A stretch of DNA of 64,000 nt, from assembly GCA_015680685.1 (NCBI GenBank), contig MNCI01027478.1:1-64000 (forward strand), read 5' to 3'. Of the stretch, positions 46,310-57,947 are shown in pieces. The translations under genes and the position numbers were made by a program. Position 1 is the stretch's first letter; each line of letters starts with the position of its first letter. This DNA comes from Gnetum montanum (Eukaryota; Streptophyta; Gnetopsida; Gnetales; Gnetaceae). Below the pieces are notes generated by a model. The model worked only from the letters and a program-made list of their open reading frames with translations. It made no database searches and had not been told where the DNA came from.

Positions 46310-47169
46310 ATGAACGGTAGGTATCCCCTACGCCCAACCATATAACTCACAAGTGTTCATGCACGATTTGGTTAAATTCCATGGATGGGATTAGTTGTGG
46401 CATTTAGATCGTTATGTCTTGATCATAGTTCACTATTGTCCCACTTGGACTAGTGGTAGCTTTGTCACATATGGTCTAGTCCAAAGTGAGGCATATGATA
46501 ATTGATGTTATTGCAGCCTTATGCTACTCTTAATGATAATAAGGAAATTAATTATTTAATCTAATTAGCAAGAGAAAGTAAAGTCTAAACTAGCCTACGT
46601 GTGATGAGTATCCATTTCTAACTTTCCGTAGATGCCTTGGACCTCATGCAACTATCACTAGGATTAGCAAGCATACTGTTACTAGGCATACCAAACAATA
46701 ACACTACTGGTTTACTAAGTAATTACACTTAAGCACTTCCAATTAGTCATACTCATTCCTCTTGATGACAAAAACAATAAAGAGCAATAAATGATAAAAA
46801 TTAACTAAGGAAAATAGTAAGCATTTAAGTAATTAACAATAATAAAGCTAAGTGAATGTTGCAATGATGGAAGTAATCTCAATCTTTATTTTCGAGTGTG
46901 TAACGTGTCCAAGTATGTCACATTCGAATAAGGATGTTATACAATCACTTAATATCACATAGTGGGCATCCACTAGAAAAAAACTAACACCTATCTATTC
47001 CCTTCTCTATGTCTAAAATCTATATCCAAACCATGCACCCAAGTGTTATATTTATAGGCTAGCATGGATGAGGCGATATTGAATCCCTAACATCGAAGGT
47101 TGTGCCCTAATATTAGATACCTAATAACGTAGCTTCGATATCAAAGCTGTAACAAAGCATAACTCATCA
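46310..47169 (-). mobile_element. solo LTR 10, minus orientation, with target duplication
   Basis: It runs from (tg)atgaacggtagg to aactcatca and is flanked by ACATG at 46305-46309 and 47170-47174. The left copy overlaps or replaces the LTR's first TG. Minus-strand TATA box (CCTATAAATATAAC near 47050), U3 with GATATC/ATATTAG-type repeats, U5 triple repeat 46660-46730. No internal sequence remains. Confidence 0.88.
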
Positions 47170-47229
47170 ACATGTATGAAGGGGTTACCATTAAAATTAG
47201 AATACCTTGTGCAAGCATAAGAGGTCTAC

Positions 47230-47700
47230 ATTAAGGGGCTACACTTAGCTTATACTTATTTTCCATTTTTACGAATAAATTAACAAAGGAAATACAAGAT
47301 GAAATTCCTTGGTGTATGCTATTTGTAGATAATGTTGTGTTGGTGGATATAGCTTAAAAAATATTATTTTTAAAATGGAGAAGTGGAGACATGCTCTAGA
47401 ATCAAAAGGCTTTAGCAAAAGTAAGATAGAATATATGTAATGCAATTTTAATAATAGCATAAACAATGGTAAATTAGAAATGACAATTTAAGGGAAAAAA
47501 GTCCCTCGTTGCAAATAGTTTCGCTACCTAGGATCAATCTTTCAATTAGATGCTGAAATTAATAAAGGTATTAGAAATAAAATTAAGATAAGATGGTCAA
47601 AATGGAGATAAGCTAGTGGTGTTCTATATGAGAAAAGAATACCAATAGAATGGAGACCAAAGAAGACATGAGAAAAAAACAATAGAAGATGATTTGAAGA
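47230..47700 (+). pseudogene. L1-type LINE reverse transcriptase remnant
   Basis: The plus strand reads LSLYLFSIFTNKLTKEIQDE, then PWCMLFVDNVVLVD (usual WCMLFADDIVLVDE), WRSGDML, ALESKGF-like codons, CNFNNSINNGK-like codons, and FRYLGSIFQLDAEINKGIRN with KIRWSKWR-ASGVLYEKRIP. Order and motifs are those of plant non-LTR reverse transcriptases; the catalytic FADD is FVDN. 5' and 3' parts are missing. The solo LTR at 46310-47169 ends 60 bases upstream. Confidence 0.85.
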
Positions 47701-48498
47701 AACTGCAAATAAACAAAGATGTAGCTCTTCATAAAAGCCAATGGTGAAGAAGAACTCATTTAGGTAACCACATGTTGTTGGAAAAAGGCTATGATGATGG
47801 CAATGATGGTTTGAATAAGTCATAGGACTTAGAGAAGTCTACAAAATACATAAATGTTTTTTGATCTTTTTCTTTGTGAATAAGATATTTTAAAGTGATA
47901 GATGGTTGATGTAGAATGCTATTACATCAATTTTGGTAATAACTTGTGGGTATCTTATTTTCTTTAACCTATTTTCCAAACATATATTTTAAAATAGTAC
48001 ATAAAGACTTGACAAAAAATTGCTTACTATGCATTCATTTTCCATTTACCTTTGCTATTGAGCATATTTACTATAGACCCAAGAGCAACATGTTAAACAT
48101 ACTTACATTAACACATGGTAGGTTGCTTTGTACCAATAGTCTATGCATATGTTCTTAGCTCACTATGCTATGCACCTAAGGCATATTATGAACACTGTTG
48201 TACCTGGAAAGTCCCTAGAAAAGAATTAAAAAAAATTCGAAACTTAAAACCACTTGTAATCATATACATATAACAAATGTAGATATTAGGTTTCCAAGGA
48301 AATAGTGGGGGTTGGCAACTAATCCCATAGTTGCCCATGCTCACTCATTTACAGTAATACTGGACATTGCTTACCCATTTTAATGCATATGTTCTTGAAC
48401 AAAATAGGGCTCGCTGCAATATGTCATAATGCACTAATGCATAGTTGCATCATTTTTGTATGCTTGAATGTAACATATTAAGTCCACACCCCATTATA
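47701..48498. other. spacer before the glutaredoxin array
   Basis: No gene or element is recognised. Sequence shared with the array units starts at about 48499. Confidence 0.5.
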
Positions 48499-48654
48499 GT
48501 CTTAAATGGAGTTTATGGAAATTAAATCTTTGGCTAAAATTAGGTTTGTGAAATTATGGACTGATAGTGGCTAAACTGTAGACTACCTATTTCCTTGGTG
48601 GTATTTCCTCCATGGCAAATGTATAATTTTTCTATTTATTAAAGGATAACCTAA

Positions 48655-48792
48655 GGTTGTTGTAGTGACATTACAACATTAAAAGAGTTTGCCAAGTGTT
48701 ACTATTATAGGGAGGGGAAGGGTTGTTGTAGCAACGTTACAACATCCAAGTCTTATCATTACAGGGAGAGAAAGGCTAAGGCCAATGTTGGT
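48655..48792 (+). promoter_or_regulatory. promoter repeat pair of unit 1
   Basis: Two ~65-bp copies of 'gttgtagtgacattacaacat..gagtttgccaagtgttactattatagggagg', 150-290 bp upstream of the TATA box at 48945-48950. The same pair stands in all units (about 55505, 57583, 59790, 61935) around a core resembling TGACGTTACAACATC. Confidence 0.6.
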
Positions 48793-48944
48793 GTCTATGC
48801 CTCCTAATCCTAATTATGACAATGATGTGTAATTATACCTACTTGCCTCACCTTAGCTCATTTCTCCTCCCACACATTTGATACGTAACATTTGTTTGGA
48901 GAATGAAATCTAGTGCTACAAGGATTGTTCGTGGTCCATGCCCA

Positions 48945-49590
48945 TATAAACTCAAAAACACTGATATGTAGTAACCAAGGACTAGAATTGGAACTATAAC
49001 AGTGTGTGAATTTTGTGGCTCTTTGCTTGCATTTCCAAAAATCTCAACACAACTATTGCCCCACCCCCTCCCCCCCAGACCAAACCCACCCCCCNGAATA
49101 GAATTAGTATCATCAAGTGGACCAAGAGGTATAAGTGGTTGGATTTCGAAGATATAGAGGATTGTGATGGCGTGCAACAAAATACAAAGCTTAGTGGGAA
49201 ATAACCTTGTAATAGTGATAACCAGTAGTACCAATGCCTCTTCTTGCATGATCATTGTCATTCTTACATTACTTAACAGGTTGGGTGTAGTACATATGAC
49301 TGAGTATGATCTAGAACACAAGCCGCTATCATGCAAAATGGAAACTACTCTCACGCACATGCTCGACTCTAACTTCTTCGACATTGACATTATTTGTAGG
49401 TGAGCAACTTATCAACAATGTTGAGTAGGTTATCATAATGCATATACAAGGATTGCTCAAGATGCTTCTCAATGATGTAGGTGTTCTTCATCCTCACTAG
49501 TTGCCCATGGAACATCGTTGTTGTTGTCATGATACTATTGTTGAATCTCCTCAAAAAAGCAGGCATTGTTCATCTCTATAATTACCAATA
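48945..49590 (+). pseudogene. glutaredoxin-like copy 1 (broken)
   Basis: TATA box at 48945. The frame is readable as NKIQSLVGNNLVIVITSS then NASSCMIIVILTLLNRLGVV and EYDLEHKPLSCKMETT at 49164-49403. Here the first and third cysteines of CCxC/S are Ser and Ile. A C/A-rich stretch with an N (49060-49095) and a frame change replace the usual N-terminus, and the end after 49403 (GSLKMLLND-equivalent) is in another frame (LLKMLLNDVGVL-like near 49455). The 3' end of its unit is interrupted by a LINE at 49847. Confidence 0.75.
49095..49095. other. N in a C-run, assembly uncertainty
   Basis: The single N sits in a C/A-rich stretch in copy 1, where homologous units differ in length. Base and frame are uncertain here. 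Confidence 0.7.
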
Positions 49591-49846
49591 ATATGCATAA
49601 GTTGCATGCATGTTTCATTCTTGTGTTGAAAACTTTCTTGGGTAGGCTTTTAACACTTTCCATTGCTTTTGTCTTTCTTTGACAACATGGGAAAGCAGAT
49701 TCTCAAATTGAAAGTTAAATTTACTTTTTCTTATTTATGAGTCAAAGTTAAGCTAGATGAATAGAAGAAAAATAAGATAAAATTTGAAAATGAAAAGAAA
49801 AGTAAAATTATGGTTTGTAAACAATAGAGACGTGATGCAATCATGG

Positions 49847-50300
49847 GGGGGTGTTGAACCCCAAAAAGAAGTTTTATTAATATTAATATTAAAAGAGTAA
49901 TAATTACGGTAACCACATTAAGTCACATGGTTAAGGTGAAGGGGGAACTGAGATAAGTGTGAATGAGACTTGGGAACAATCTTATAAATAAATGAGTACT
50001 AAGGGAGGAACTTGATCTGGGGCACTACCAACGTCAACTCTAACTAACTCATTATATGAGAGAATGGCATGAATATAGATGAGGCGGAGAGCTCTCAATA
50101 AAGGATAGAGAGAGTTCCAAAAGGTGGCTCCACACAACTGAAAGAAGGGAAACTTCCTTGTAGAGATTACTGATGATGAGTGATGTTGGAATGCACGGGT
50201 CTTTCCCAAGGCTACAGGAGATGAACTAACTGATGACTATCTAGATTGAACTTGGATGCTTGAGATGTGAGTTGGAAATGAATGAGGTGAAAGATCTGAA
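49847..50300 (-). other. LINE 3' UTR
   Basis: Non-coding on the minus strand, with AATATTAATAAAACTTC close to the end and a final short inverted pair GGGGTTCAACACCCC that could fold as a hairpin. No poly(A) tail is visible. Confidence 0.6.
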
Positions 50301-52754
50301 ACTTCTCTAACCTGGTAAGTAGACATTTGTTAGAATAATCCGTCCTTTGAAAAATAACATTGCATATGCACTTTCAAATATAATATAAAATAATAGGCCT
50401 AATAACTTTCCACAGAAAATTGAAATTAGCAGAAGTAATAGTTGAAAGGTCGAATATGGCATCATCTTGAGATAGCTTGCATGATGGAAAAACATTGGAA
50501 GCCCACTCCCACACATGCTGAGCAAAGGGACAGTGCCAAAACATGTGAAAAAAGTCATCTTGTCCACCACAGAGAGGGCAATTGGGATTGGGAATCCCCA
50601 GATATTCTAAACGTTTACCAATTGATAGACCATGGTGGAGGAGACACCAGAGGAATTGTTTAATTTTCGGGAGGGTCGATAGTTTCCAAATACATTGGAA
50701 GAAGGGGATCCAAAAATTTTCTAACTCTTTTTTGTGCCAAGACTTATTATAACGTTGAATGACCTCAGATGGGTCTTACATAAGATGAAAGGGGACTGAT
50801 GGTCCGTAAGGCAGGAGTTTGACTCCATTGATCCATTGAAGGCCATGAAAAGGGCTTTACATCGTGACATCTAGTTGCCAATGACCATGGAGAAAGAAGT
50901 AAATCTTGACAAGGCAATGGCTCATTTCTTTCGACTCCCCATACAAGTTATTAAGCTCAACCCTTGAAATCTAATGACTAGCCAACCTAAGATAATTCAA
51001 AGAAATAACCCCCTTCCTATACCAATAGGTAGCAACCTTAGCATTTGTGATGGCAAGGGGAGTGGGCGACAAAGGTAACCACCACAAACACAATTTAGAC
51101 AGGAAAATAGAATTGATCTTTATGTGAGTCCAGTCAATGTAACTGTGTAGAATTTGCTAGGCCCTCCAAATGCTTTTGAAAACATGAGATCCAGGAAGAA
51201 AGATAGTGAGGGGGGAAAGGATCCAATTGACAAAATGGATACCTTTCTAGAAGGGTTTGTTTTTAGGAAATGCTTGATGAAGCCGTAATTGGAGGAGGGT
51301 CCTGATAATATCTAAGGCATTTAAATGTTGTATCAACCACTTAGCAACCAGGGTAATTCCTTGCTTGTAGGAATTCAAAAGACCTAAGCCACCATTATTC
51401 TTGGGGAGAGTAACAATATTCCAAGCCACTTGATGGAATCCTTTCTAAGAATCTTTGGAGGACCACATGAAGTTACGAAATAATCATTCAAGCTTCTAGT
51501 AGGTAGCTTGGGAGGGGCCCAACACAAAGAGTAATACACATGGGTTGACACACATATGGACTTACATATGAGGTATTTACCTACGAGTGTGAGGGGTTTA
51601 GTCTTCCATTGGGCAAGTTTCTTTTGAATCTGATAAATAGCCTGCTCGCAAAGCATAGAGGTTGAACCTCTAAAATGGAAAGGGATTCCCGAAATCTTAA
51701 TGACATCTTGATCCTGAAGCTACTTCCAAGTATAGTTGGTCACATGTTTGTAATTGTCAATAAAGCTATAAACAAAGGATTTATTCCAATTTATAGTGAA
51801 GCCTAAGAGTGTGCAATATTACTCCACCCTTCATAAGAGGTAGTTCTACACTCAACATGAAGTGCGATGCCACCAATGAATCCAACCCACTTGATTTAGG
51901 GGTCTATTTTTAGCATTTCAAAGGTTGGATAGAAGAAGTTGGGCAGAAGAGGAAGAAAAACAATTGTTGTGTAGGCAGAAAAGATGAAATTTTTGTTTGT
52001 TAAGGCTACCATGAATATGGATAGATATAGAGATAGGAAGATGGTATGATAGGATAGCATGGTGATGAATTGTAGTAGCGAAGAAGGCTTGCCAGAAAGA
52101 AAGGGTGGAGAAATAGAACCTATCTAACCTACTATAAATGCAAGCCTACCCTAGATAGAGATTGCTCCAAGTAAATTTGTGGAGGGGAACACCCGCAGAG
52201 GCATCCACCTCGTCAGAAAGGTAAAACCTTTTCATGAAGGCTAACCAGGTCTGATACTTGAAATTAGGTGGTTGAAAAAACAAACCACACCACCCCCCCC
52301 CCGAGCTTATCTTGAGGAAATTCGACCATATTAAAATTGCCTCTGAATATCCAATGCACCTAGGGAAGAGAAGTTGCAAGTTCTTGCCAAAGGAGAGCCC
52401 GTTTTGTGGAGTCATTTGGGGCATATATTAAGCAGATTCCAAAAGGGTCGTGCAAGGAGGAGAAGGTGGCCTAGGAAACTCTATGCTCAAAATTAGAACC
52501 ACTTTGAAGGATTTTATTTTTCCAGTAGGGTGAGAGGAGGATGGCAGCGCCTCCTTTCCCACCCACGTGGGACGTCGCTAGAATTGAGAAGTGAGGAAGA
52601 AACTAATGGGTGGAAAAGGATAAAAGGTCAGTTGAGACCTTAATTTCTTGAAAGAGAATAAAATCAAATGCTATATTAAGACTAGAAATAAAGTTACCCA
52701 CTTCTGTCGAGGCCTACCATTAAGGCCTCGAATGTTCCATGAAAGAAGGTTCAT
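50300..52754 (-). pseudogene. LINE ORF2: endonuclease, truncated RT, zf-RVT
   Basis: The minus-strand ATG at 52754 starts MNLLSWNIRGLNGRPRQK, the classic APE-endonuclease beginning with its catalytic Asn. Then GICLIYAPNDSTKRALLW near 52410 and LHKFTWSNLYLG near 52160 (usual FTWSN). Only traces of RT fingers/palm follow (VIFAAYTTIVFLP near 52000, decayed FADD). The C-terminal part is better kept: QKKLAQWKTKPLTLVGKYL, AWNIVTLPKNNGGLGLLN (51430-51370). The zf-RVT domain, CPLCGGQDDFFHMFWHC, is near 50590-50545. Several stops. The enzyme copies LINE RNA at nicked chromosomal DNA; this copy is dead. Confidence 0.9.
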
Positions 52755-52927
52755 GGGGAAGCGAGGGGTGTTTCAATTGAGAGGTCAACGAAAGGTTCAG
52801 AAGTCAAAGAATCAACTTCCATTGTTCTTGACAGGAGGGCAAAGGAGCTGTTGGTAGAGATAGGGACCATAGAAGTGTTTAGTGGAGAGGAGGTGGAGGG
52901 TGGAGAAGAACAAAGGGAAGCCTTAAC

Positions 52928-53854
52928 TTATTTCCTACCATTGCCCACCACAAATTCCTCAACTAAAACGAAGTATATGATTACCTTCGAGGGGATGACG
53001 TGGGTAGAGGTGTGAGTATCTAACTGTGGTTTTTGTAGCTTGGAGGGGCTAGAATGAGAGGAGGATTGTGGAGCTGTTGGGGAAGGAGATCCGAACTTGA
53101 AGGATTCTAAGGTTGCACACACTAGCATGACTGGGGAATGAGTTTGCTGAGATGCTACAGGTTGTTTTTTTCTAGCTAGGAAGGGATACACTGATATATG
53201 ATGCTCGGCCCTAACTACATGAGTTTGGAACATAAAAATAGTCTACTTTTTAGGTGAAGAGTTTACCACCAACAGCAAGGGTTAATGAGGTTTTCTGAAG
53301 AGCTATGTCAAGTTCAACACAATAGCGACAAATTGGAGTTCCATTAATGATCGTATATAGTGATTGGAAATAATAGAACCCAGGGTGCTCACAATGTCCC
53401 TCTAAACGGATGAAAAAAAATAAGTGGAAGATTGGGTAATTTCATGTAACATGGAATTATGTTAAAGGCTGGGTCGTTGACATTAAAATCAAACCTCCAT
53501 GAACGACATTAAAATCAAACCTCCATGAATGAGCTATTAGGGTTACATTCTGTGTTTTAAAAAACTTGTAAAGAGAGAGCCTTCTCGACTTGAAGGGAAG
53601 GGCATCTGATAGCTCTACCAAAATGAAGTTTCGGGCATAGTATTGGGCATGATAAACCTGAATGCCCCGGGGTTGAAGAAGGTTTTAGACTTGAGGGTTA
53701 ATACTTGAAGACCTTGGTAAAAACCCCACAATTTGGAAAAAATAAAACGTGTTGTGAAATCTTTGGAAACTGCTTCAAAAATATCATCAAGTAAAAGGCA
53801 ATCAATTTGAGGTGAGGTAGAGGAACTTCCCTGAGAACCAGACGAATTCGCCAT
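52928..53854 (-). pseudogene. LINE ORF1
   Basis: The ATG at 53854 is in good context (acaATGgcg) and gives MANSSGSQGSSSTSPQIDCL followed by DIFEAVSKDFTTRF, LQVLTLKSKTFFNPGAFRF, which resembles the DUF4283-type start of plant LINE ORF1 proteins. Later, EGHCEHPGFYY and CRYCVELD near 53380-53300 are Cys/His pieces of a zinc-knuckle-like segment, and the Ser/Pro-rich tail (SPSPTAPQSSSHSSPSKL) ends at 52928. ORF1 proteins bind LINE RNA. Frame changes are present. Confidence 0.8.
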
Positions 53855-54608
53855 TGTGACACACCAACCCACGAAGCAAGCACAGCAATGGCTAGAACAA
53901 CAGCACCACAGCCACAACCACAAAGGAAACCCCAGCCACCATGAAAGCCCACTACAACAAGGACACCTCGCGCTGCCAATGCAGCACAGCAAAGCCCCAC
54001 ATTGCCACTTCACAACAGCAACTCAGAGATGCCCAGCTATAGCCCCAAACTACCACTGGATCACAACGCCGTAGCAAAATACCCACAAGGAGCTGCCACC
54101 ACAACAATCGAAGAGAGAGGTGGCACAGCCTGCTCCCACCACCGCAAGGCCCAGGACAGCGTGGCAAAAAGAGTAAAACGGCCCAGCAAAGCCCCAAAAA
54201 AAAAAAACTCTAGAAATCACAACTATGGAAGACAAGCACAAGCAAAGCCGCCCCGCACCCCACCAAACACTGGACTAGTGACGAGTGATGGCGGTACCGT
54301 GAGACGTGGAACGCAGGAGCACTTAGCAGCACAGCAGTGCCGAACAAAAATAAAGAAATAAAGAGTGCCAATGGTTTTGGGACATTATGGGGAGTCTTCC
54401 TAGGATCCATATTTAATGATGCAAATAGAGAAGATATTGTTATTTGCAGATAGATACATGGATATATAGAGCATGATTAAAATTATCAAAGCTGGGGATC
54501 AAACCCTAGAGTTTCCCCAACATAGATATCCAAGGGCCATTCTGTGTCAAAGACGAGAATTCAAGCTGTATATACAACTGCCTTGAAGATTTCAATGTAG
54601 GTCGATGC
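53855..54608 (-). promoter_or_regulatory. LINE 5' UTR, CA/GC-rich
   Basis: Noticeably GC-richer and CAA/CCA-repetitive compared with the surroundings (54000-54320). It upstreams ORF1 and would hold the internal promoter. Open frames on both strands here (up to 132 codons) are compositional artefacts. Confidence 0.55.
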
Positions 54609-54621
54609 GATGCAATTATGG

Positions 54622-55351
54622 CCCGGTAGTAACAATGTTAGTGCATAGTTAACGTCATTGTTTTTGCAGATGCTAAGTTCGGCCAAGCTTGACACGCAAA
54701 GTGTAACGCAAGATTGAATTCATCGTTCACATCCTATCCTCACAGTAACAAATGTTAAGGCAACCTGATTATTTCAATTTTCAACAAAGCCTGCCTTGCC
54801 AAAATGAAAATCACAACCATGCGTAGCACAACAACAAAATTCATGGGAACAACTATGGACAATTAAAGATGATAATAAATAAGATAGCGGAGTTACAAAG
54901 CAAACATGGACTGACATGGACGATTCAAGGTGATAATAAATAAGACATGGAGTATAGTGGTTTACTACCATTAAGTATGTGTGTTAGGTAATAGCTATGA
55001 TGCTTGCCATATATATAAGTAATGCATCGTAGTGCCAACCAACAAATGTAATGATTGCTATTCTCTCTATCTTCGTTTTGTTTTATTTCATTCAATACTT
55101 GAATGTTTAAGGAATACAAGTTTTGACTATGCTCTTCTACAAAAGAGATGTAGTGCATGTTTCATTTGGGTGGCTAAGCTCCATGGCAGAGTTTCAATTA
55201 AAAAAAATAAGCTAATTAGGAACTGGTAGCTACTCATAGAGCACGGTAATACTTATTTAGGTTGGAATGCTTTCTTTCTTACAATAGTTAATGACTTACA
55301 TACTATGGAGAATGTGCTTTCTTTGCCTAGCATCTTTTAGTCCCTATTGCA
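54622..55351 (+). other. right-hand remainder of array unit 1
   Basis: Continues the unit from 'cccggtagtaacaatgttag' as in the others, including gataataaataagacatgg (54928-54947) and gaatgtttaaggaatacaag. No coding frame is supported. It is the shared intergenic block of the array. Confidence 0.8.
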
Positions 55352-55794
55352 GTCTGAGATGGAGTTTATGGAAATTAAATCTTTGGGTAAAATTAGATCT
55401 CTAAAATCATAGATTGATAGTAGCTGAACTGTAGACTACCCATTTTTTGTGGTATTTCCTACATGGCAAATGTATATTTTTTTTATTTATTAAAGTGTAA
55501 CCCAAGGTTGCAGCAATGATGTTACATGTTCAAAATAGCTGGCCAACGTTGAAGGGAAAGGGTTGTTGCAGCAACGTTACAACATCAAAAGAGTTGGCCA
55601 AGCATTACCGTTACAGGGAGGAGAAGGCTAAGGCTAATGTTGGTGCTTGTGACTCCTAATCCTAATTATGATGATGAGTAATTATAGCTACGTCAGCTCA
55701 GCTCAGCATATTGTTCCTTCCACAAATTTGATACATAACATTTGTTTGAAGCATTAAATCTGGCGCTACAAGGATCGTTCGTGGTCCATGCTCA

Positions 55795-55800
55795 TATAAA
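55795..55800 (+). promoter_or_regulatory. TATA box of glutaredoxin-like copy 2
   Basis: catTATAAActc, about 119 bp before the putative start ATG at 55919. Equivalent boxes stand at 48945, 57887, 60094 (TATAAG) and 62269 in the other units. Confidence 0.7.
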
Positions 55801-55918
55801 CTCAAAAACCCTTAACTACAGACTAGAACTAGAACTGGAACGGTGTGTAAATTTTGTGGCGGCTCTTTACTTACATTACCAAAAAACTCAACACAAGTAC
55901 CTCGTAATAACCACAAGA

Positions 55919-56452
55919 ATGAGTTTGGGAGCAGCAAGTAGAACAGAATCAATATGGTCAAGTAGACCAAGAGATACAGGTTGTTGGATTTTAGAGACAG
56001 ACATGGAGACAGAGAGGATTGTGATGGCACGTAATAGAATACAAAGCTTAGTGGGAAATAACCTTGCGACACTGATAACTAGCAGCAGTAGCACCTCTTC
56101 TTGCATGACCTTTAACATACTTTCGTTGCTCAACAAGTTGGGTGTAATACATGTGGCTAAGTATGATCTAGAACATGAGCAGCTGTCATGTGAAATGTGA
56201 ACTACTCTTGTGGACATGCTTGGCTTTCTAACTTCTTTGACGTCGATGTCGATGCTGGCATTATTTGTAGGTGGGTATCTCATTGGTGGCATTGAGCAAG
56301 TTATCACAGTGCATATACAAGGATCACTCAAGATGCTTCTCAATGACACAGGTGCTCTTCGTCCTCACCAATTGTCCATGGAACGTTGTCGTCATTGTAG
56401 CGGTGGTGCTAGTGAAGCTCATCACAAAAGCAGGCACTGTTCATCCCTGTAA
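55919..56452 (+). pseudogene. glutaredoxin-like copy 2 (one in-frame stop)
   Basis: ATG at 55919 (MSLGAASRTESIW) gives a ~177-codon frame with one TGA at 56198-56200, where other copies have GAA. The N-terminal extension is Ser/Arg-rich. The glutaredoxin fold follows: RIVMARNRIQSLVGNN, TSSSSTSSCMTFNIL (redox motif SCMT in place of CCMC/S), LNKLGVIHVAKYDLEHE, METT-equivalent, ALFVGGYLIGGIEQVITVHI, GSLKMLLNDTGAL. The C-terminus continues with RPHQLSMERCRHC instead of the ALWL end of CC-type glutaredoxins. CC-type glutaredoxins act with TGA bZIP factors in the nucleus; without the cysteines this copy should not do disulfide chemistry. The stop makes full-length expression unlikely. Confidence 0.85.
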
Positions 56453-57886
56453 TTACTAATAATATGTATAGGTTGTGTGCATGTTTCATTCTTGGATTGA
56501 AAACTTTCTTGAGTTTGCTTTTAGCACTTCCCATTGCTTTTTTTTCTTTCACAGCATGGAAAACCAGATTCTCAAACTAAAAGTTAAATTTACATTTTCC
56601 TATTTGCGAGTCAGAGTTAAGCTAAATGAATAGAAGGAAAATAAGATAAAATTTGAAAATGAAAGGAAAATTAAAATTATGGTCTTTAAACAACAAAGAT
56701 GCAACACGAACATGGCCCAGTAATAACAATGTTAGTGCATAGTTAACATCATTGTTGTTGCAAACATCATGCTTGACCTAGCCTGATGCGTGAAGTGTAA
56801 TGCAAGATCAAATTCATCGTTCATGTTCCATTCTCATAATAATAGATGTTAAGGCACCACTAATTATTTCAATTTTTAATAGAGGTCACCTTACCAAATT
56901 AAAAATCATAGCCACACATAAGCAGCACAACAACAAAATTCACGGGAACAACTACCAACGAGTAAATATGATAATAAATAAGATAATGGAATCACGAACC
57001 AAACACAAATTGACATGGACGATTGAAGATGATAATAAATAAGACATGGAGTATAGTTGATTAGGTAATATCTATGATGCTTGCCATATACAAGTAATGC
57101 ATCGTAGTGGCAACCAACAAATGTTACAATTGTTATTCTCTCTATCTTTGTTTTATTTTATTTTGTTTAATACTTGAATGTTTAAGGAATACAAGTTTTG
57201 ACTACGCTTTTCTATAGAAGAGAAGTAGTGCATGTTTCATCTAAGTGGCTAAGCTCCATGATAGAGTTTTAATTAAAAAACAAGATAATTAAGTACTAGT
57301 AGCTACCCATAAAGTAGGGTAATACTTATTTAGGTTGGAATGCTTTCTTTCTTACAACGGTTAAGGATTTACCTACTGTGGAGAATGTGCTTTCTTTGCC
57401 TAGCATCATTTAGCCCCTTTTGTAGTCTGGGATGGAATTTATGAAAATTAAATCTTTGGCTAAATTTAGATCTTTGAAATCATGAATTGACAGTAGTTGA
57501 ACTCTAGACTACCCCCTATTTTTTTGGTGGTATTTCCTGCATGGTAGATGTATAATTTTTCTATTTATTAAAGCGTAACCCAATGTTGCTGTAACAACGT
57601 CACAACATCAAAAGAGCTGGCAAGGCATTACTGTTACAAGGAGGGGAAGGGTTGCTGCAGTGGCGTTACAACATCAAAAGAGCTAGCTAGGCATTACCGT
57701 TATAGGGAGGGGAAGGCTAAGGCTAATGTTGGTGCTTGTGCCTCCTGATCCTGATTATGATGATGATGAGTAATTATACTTGCTTTGCCTTAGCTCAGCT
57801 CATTGCTTCTCCCACACATTTGATATGTAACATTTGTCTGAAGCACTAAATCTAGCACTATAAGAATCATTCATGGTCCATGCCCA

Positions 57887-57892
57887 TATAAA
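57887..57892 (+). promoter_or_regulatory. TATA box of glutaredoxin-like copy 3
   Basis: cccaTATAAActc, about 56 bp before the ATG at 57948 and in register with the other units. Confidence 0.65.
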
Positions 57893-57947
57893 CTCAAAAA
57901 CCCTCATTTGTAGTAACCAAGGGCTGGAACTGAAACTGTAACACAGT

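Larger units (their letters stand above)
49847..54608 (-). mobile_element. plant L1 LINE inserted in unit 1
   Basis: Gatgcaatcatgg (49834-49846) and gatgcaattatgg (54609-54621) are a 13-bp target-site duplication with one mismatch. On the minus strand: GC-rich 5' UTR (54608-53855), ORF1 (53854-52928), ORF2 (52754-~50300) with endonuclease, shortened RT and zf-RVT, and a 3' UTR ending TTTTTGGGGTTCAACACCCC next to the duplication rather than in a poly(A). Most of the RT core is deleted. The array units flank it on both sides in register. Confidence 0.93.

Noticed and set aside
53615-54361. Several 60-130 codon frames on both strands
   Set aside because: They overlap the CA/GC-rich LINE 5' UTR and are Cys/Trp- or Gln/His-rich composition artefacts.
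55888-56349. 153-codon minus-strand frame opposite glutaredoxin-like copy 2 (similar ones at 58124-58381, 62376-62813)
   Set aside because: It recurs because the sense sequence recurs; its start and end vary between units and the sense frame has the family motifs.
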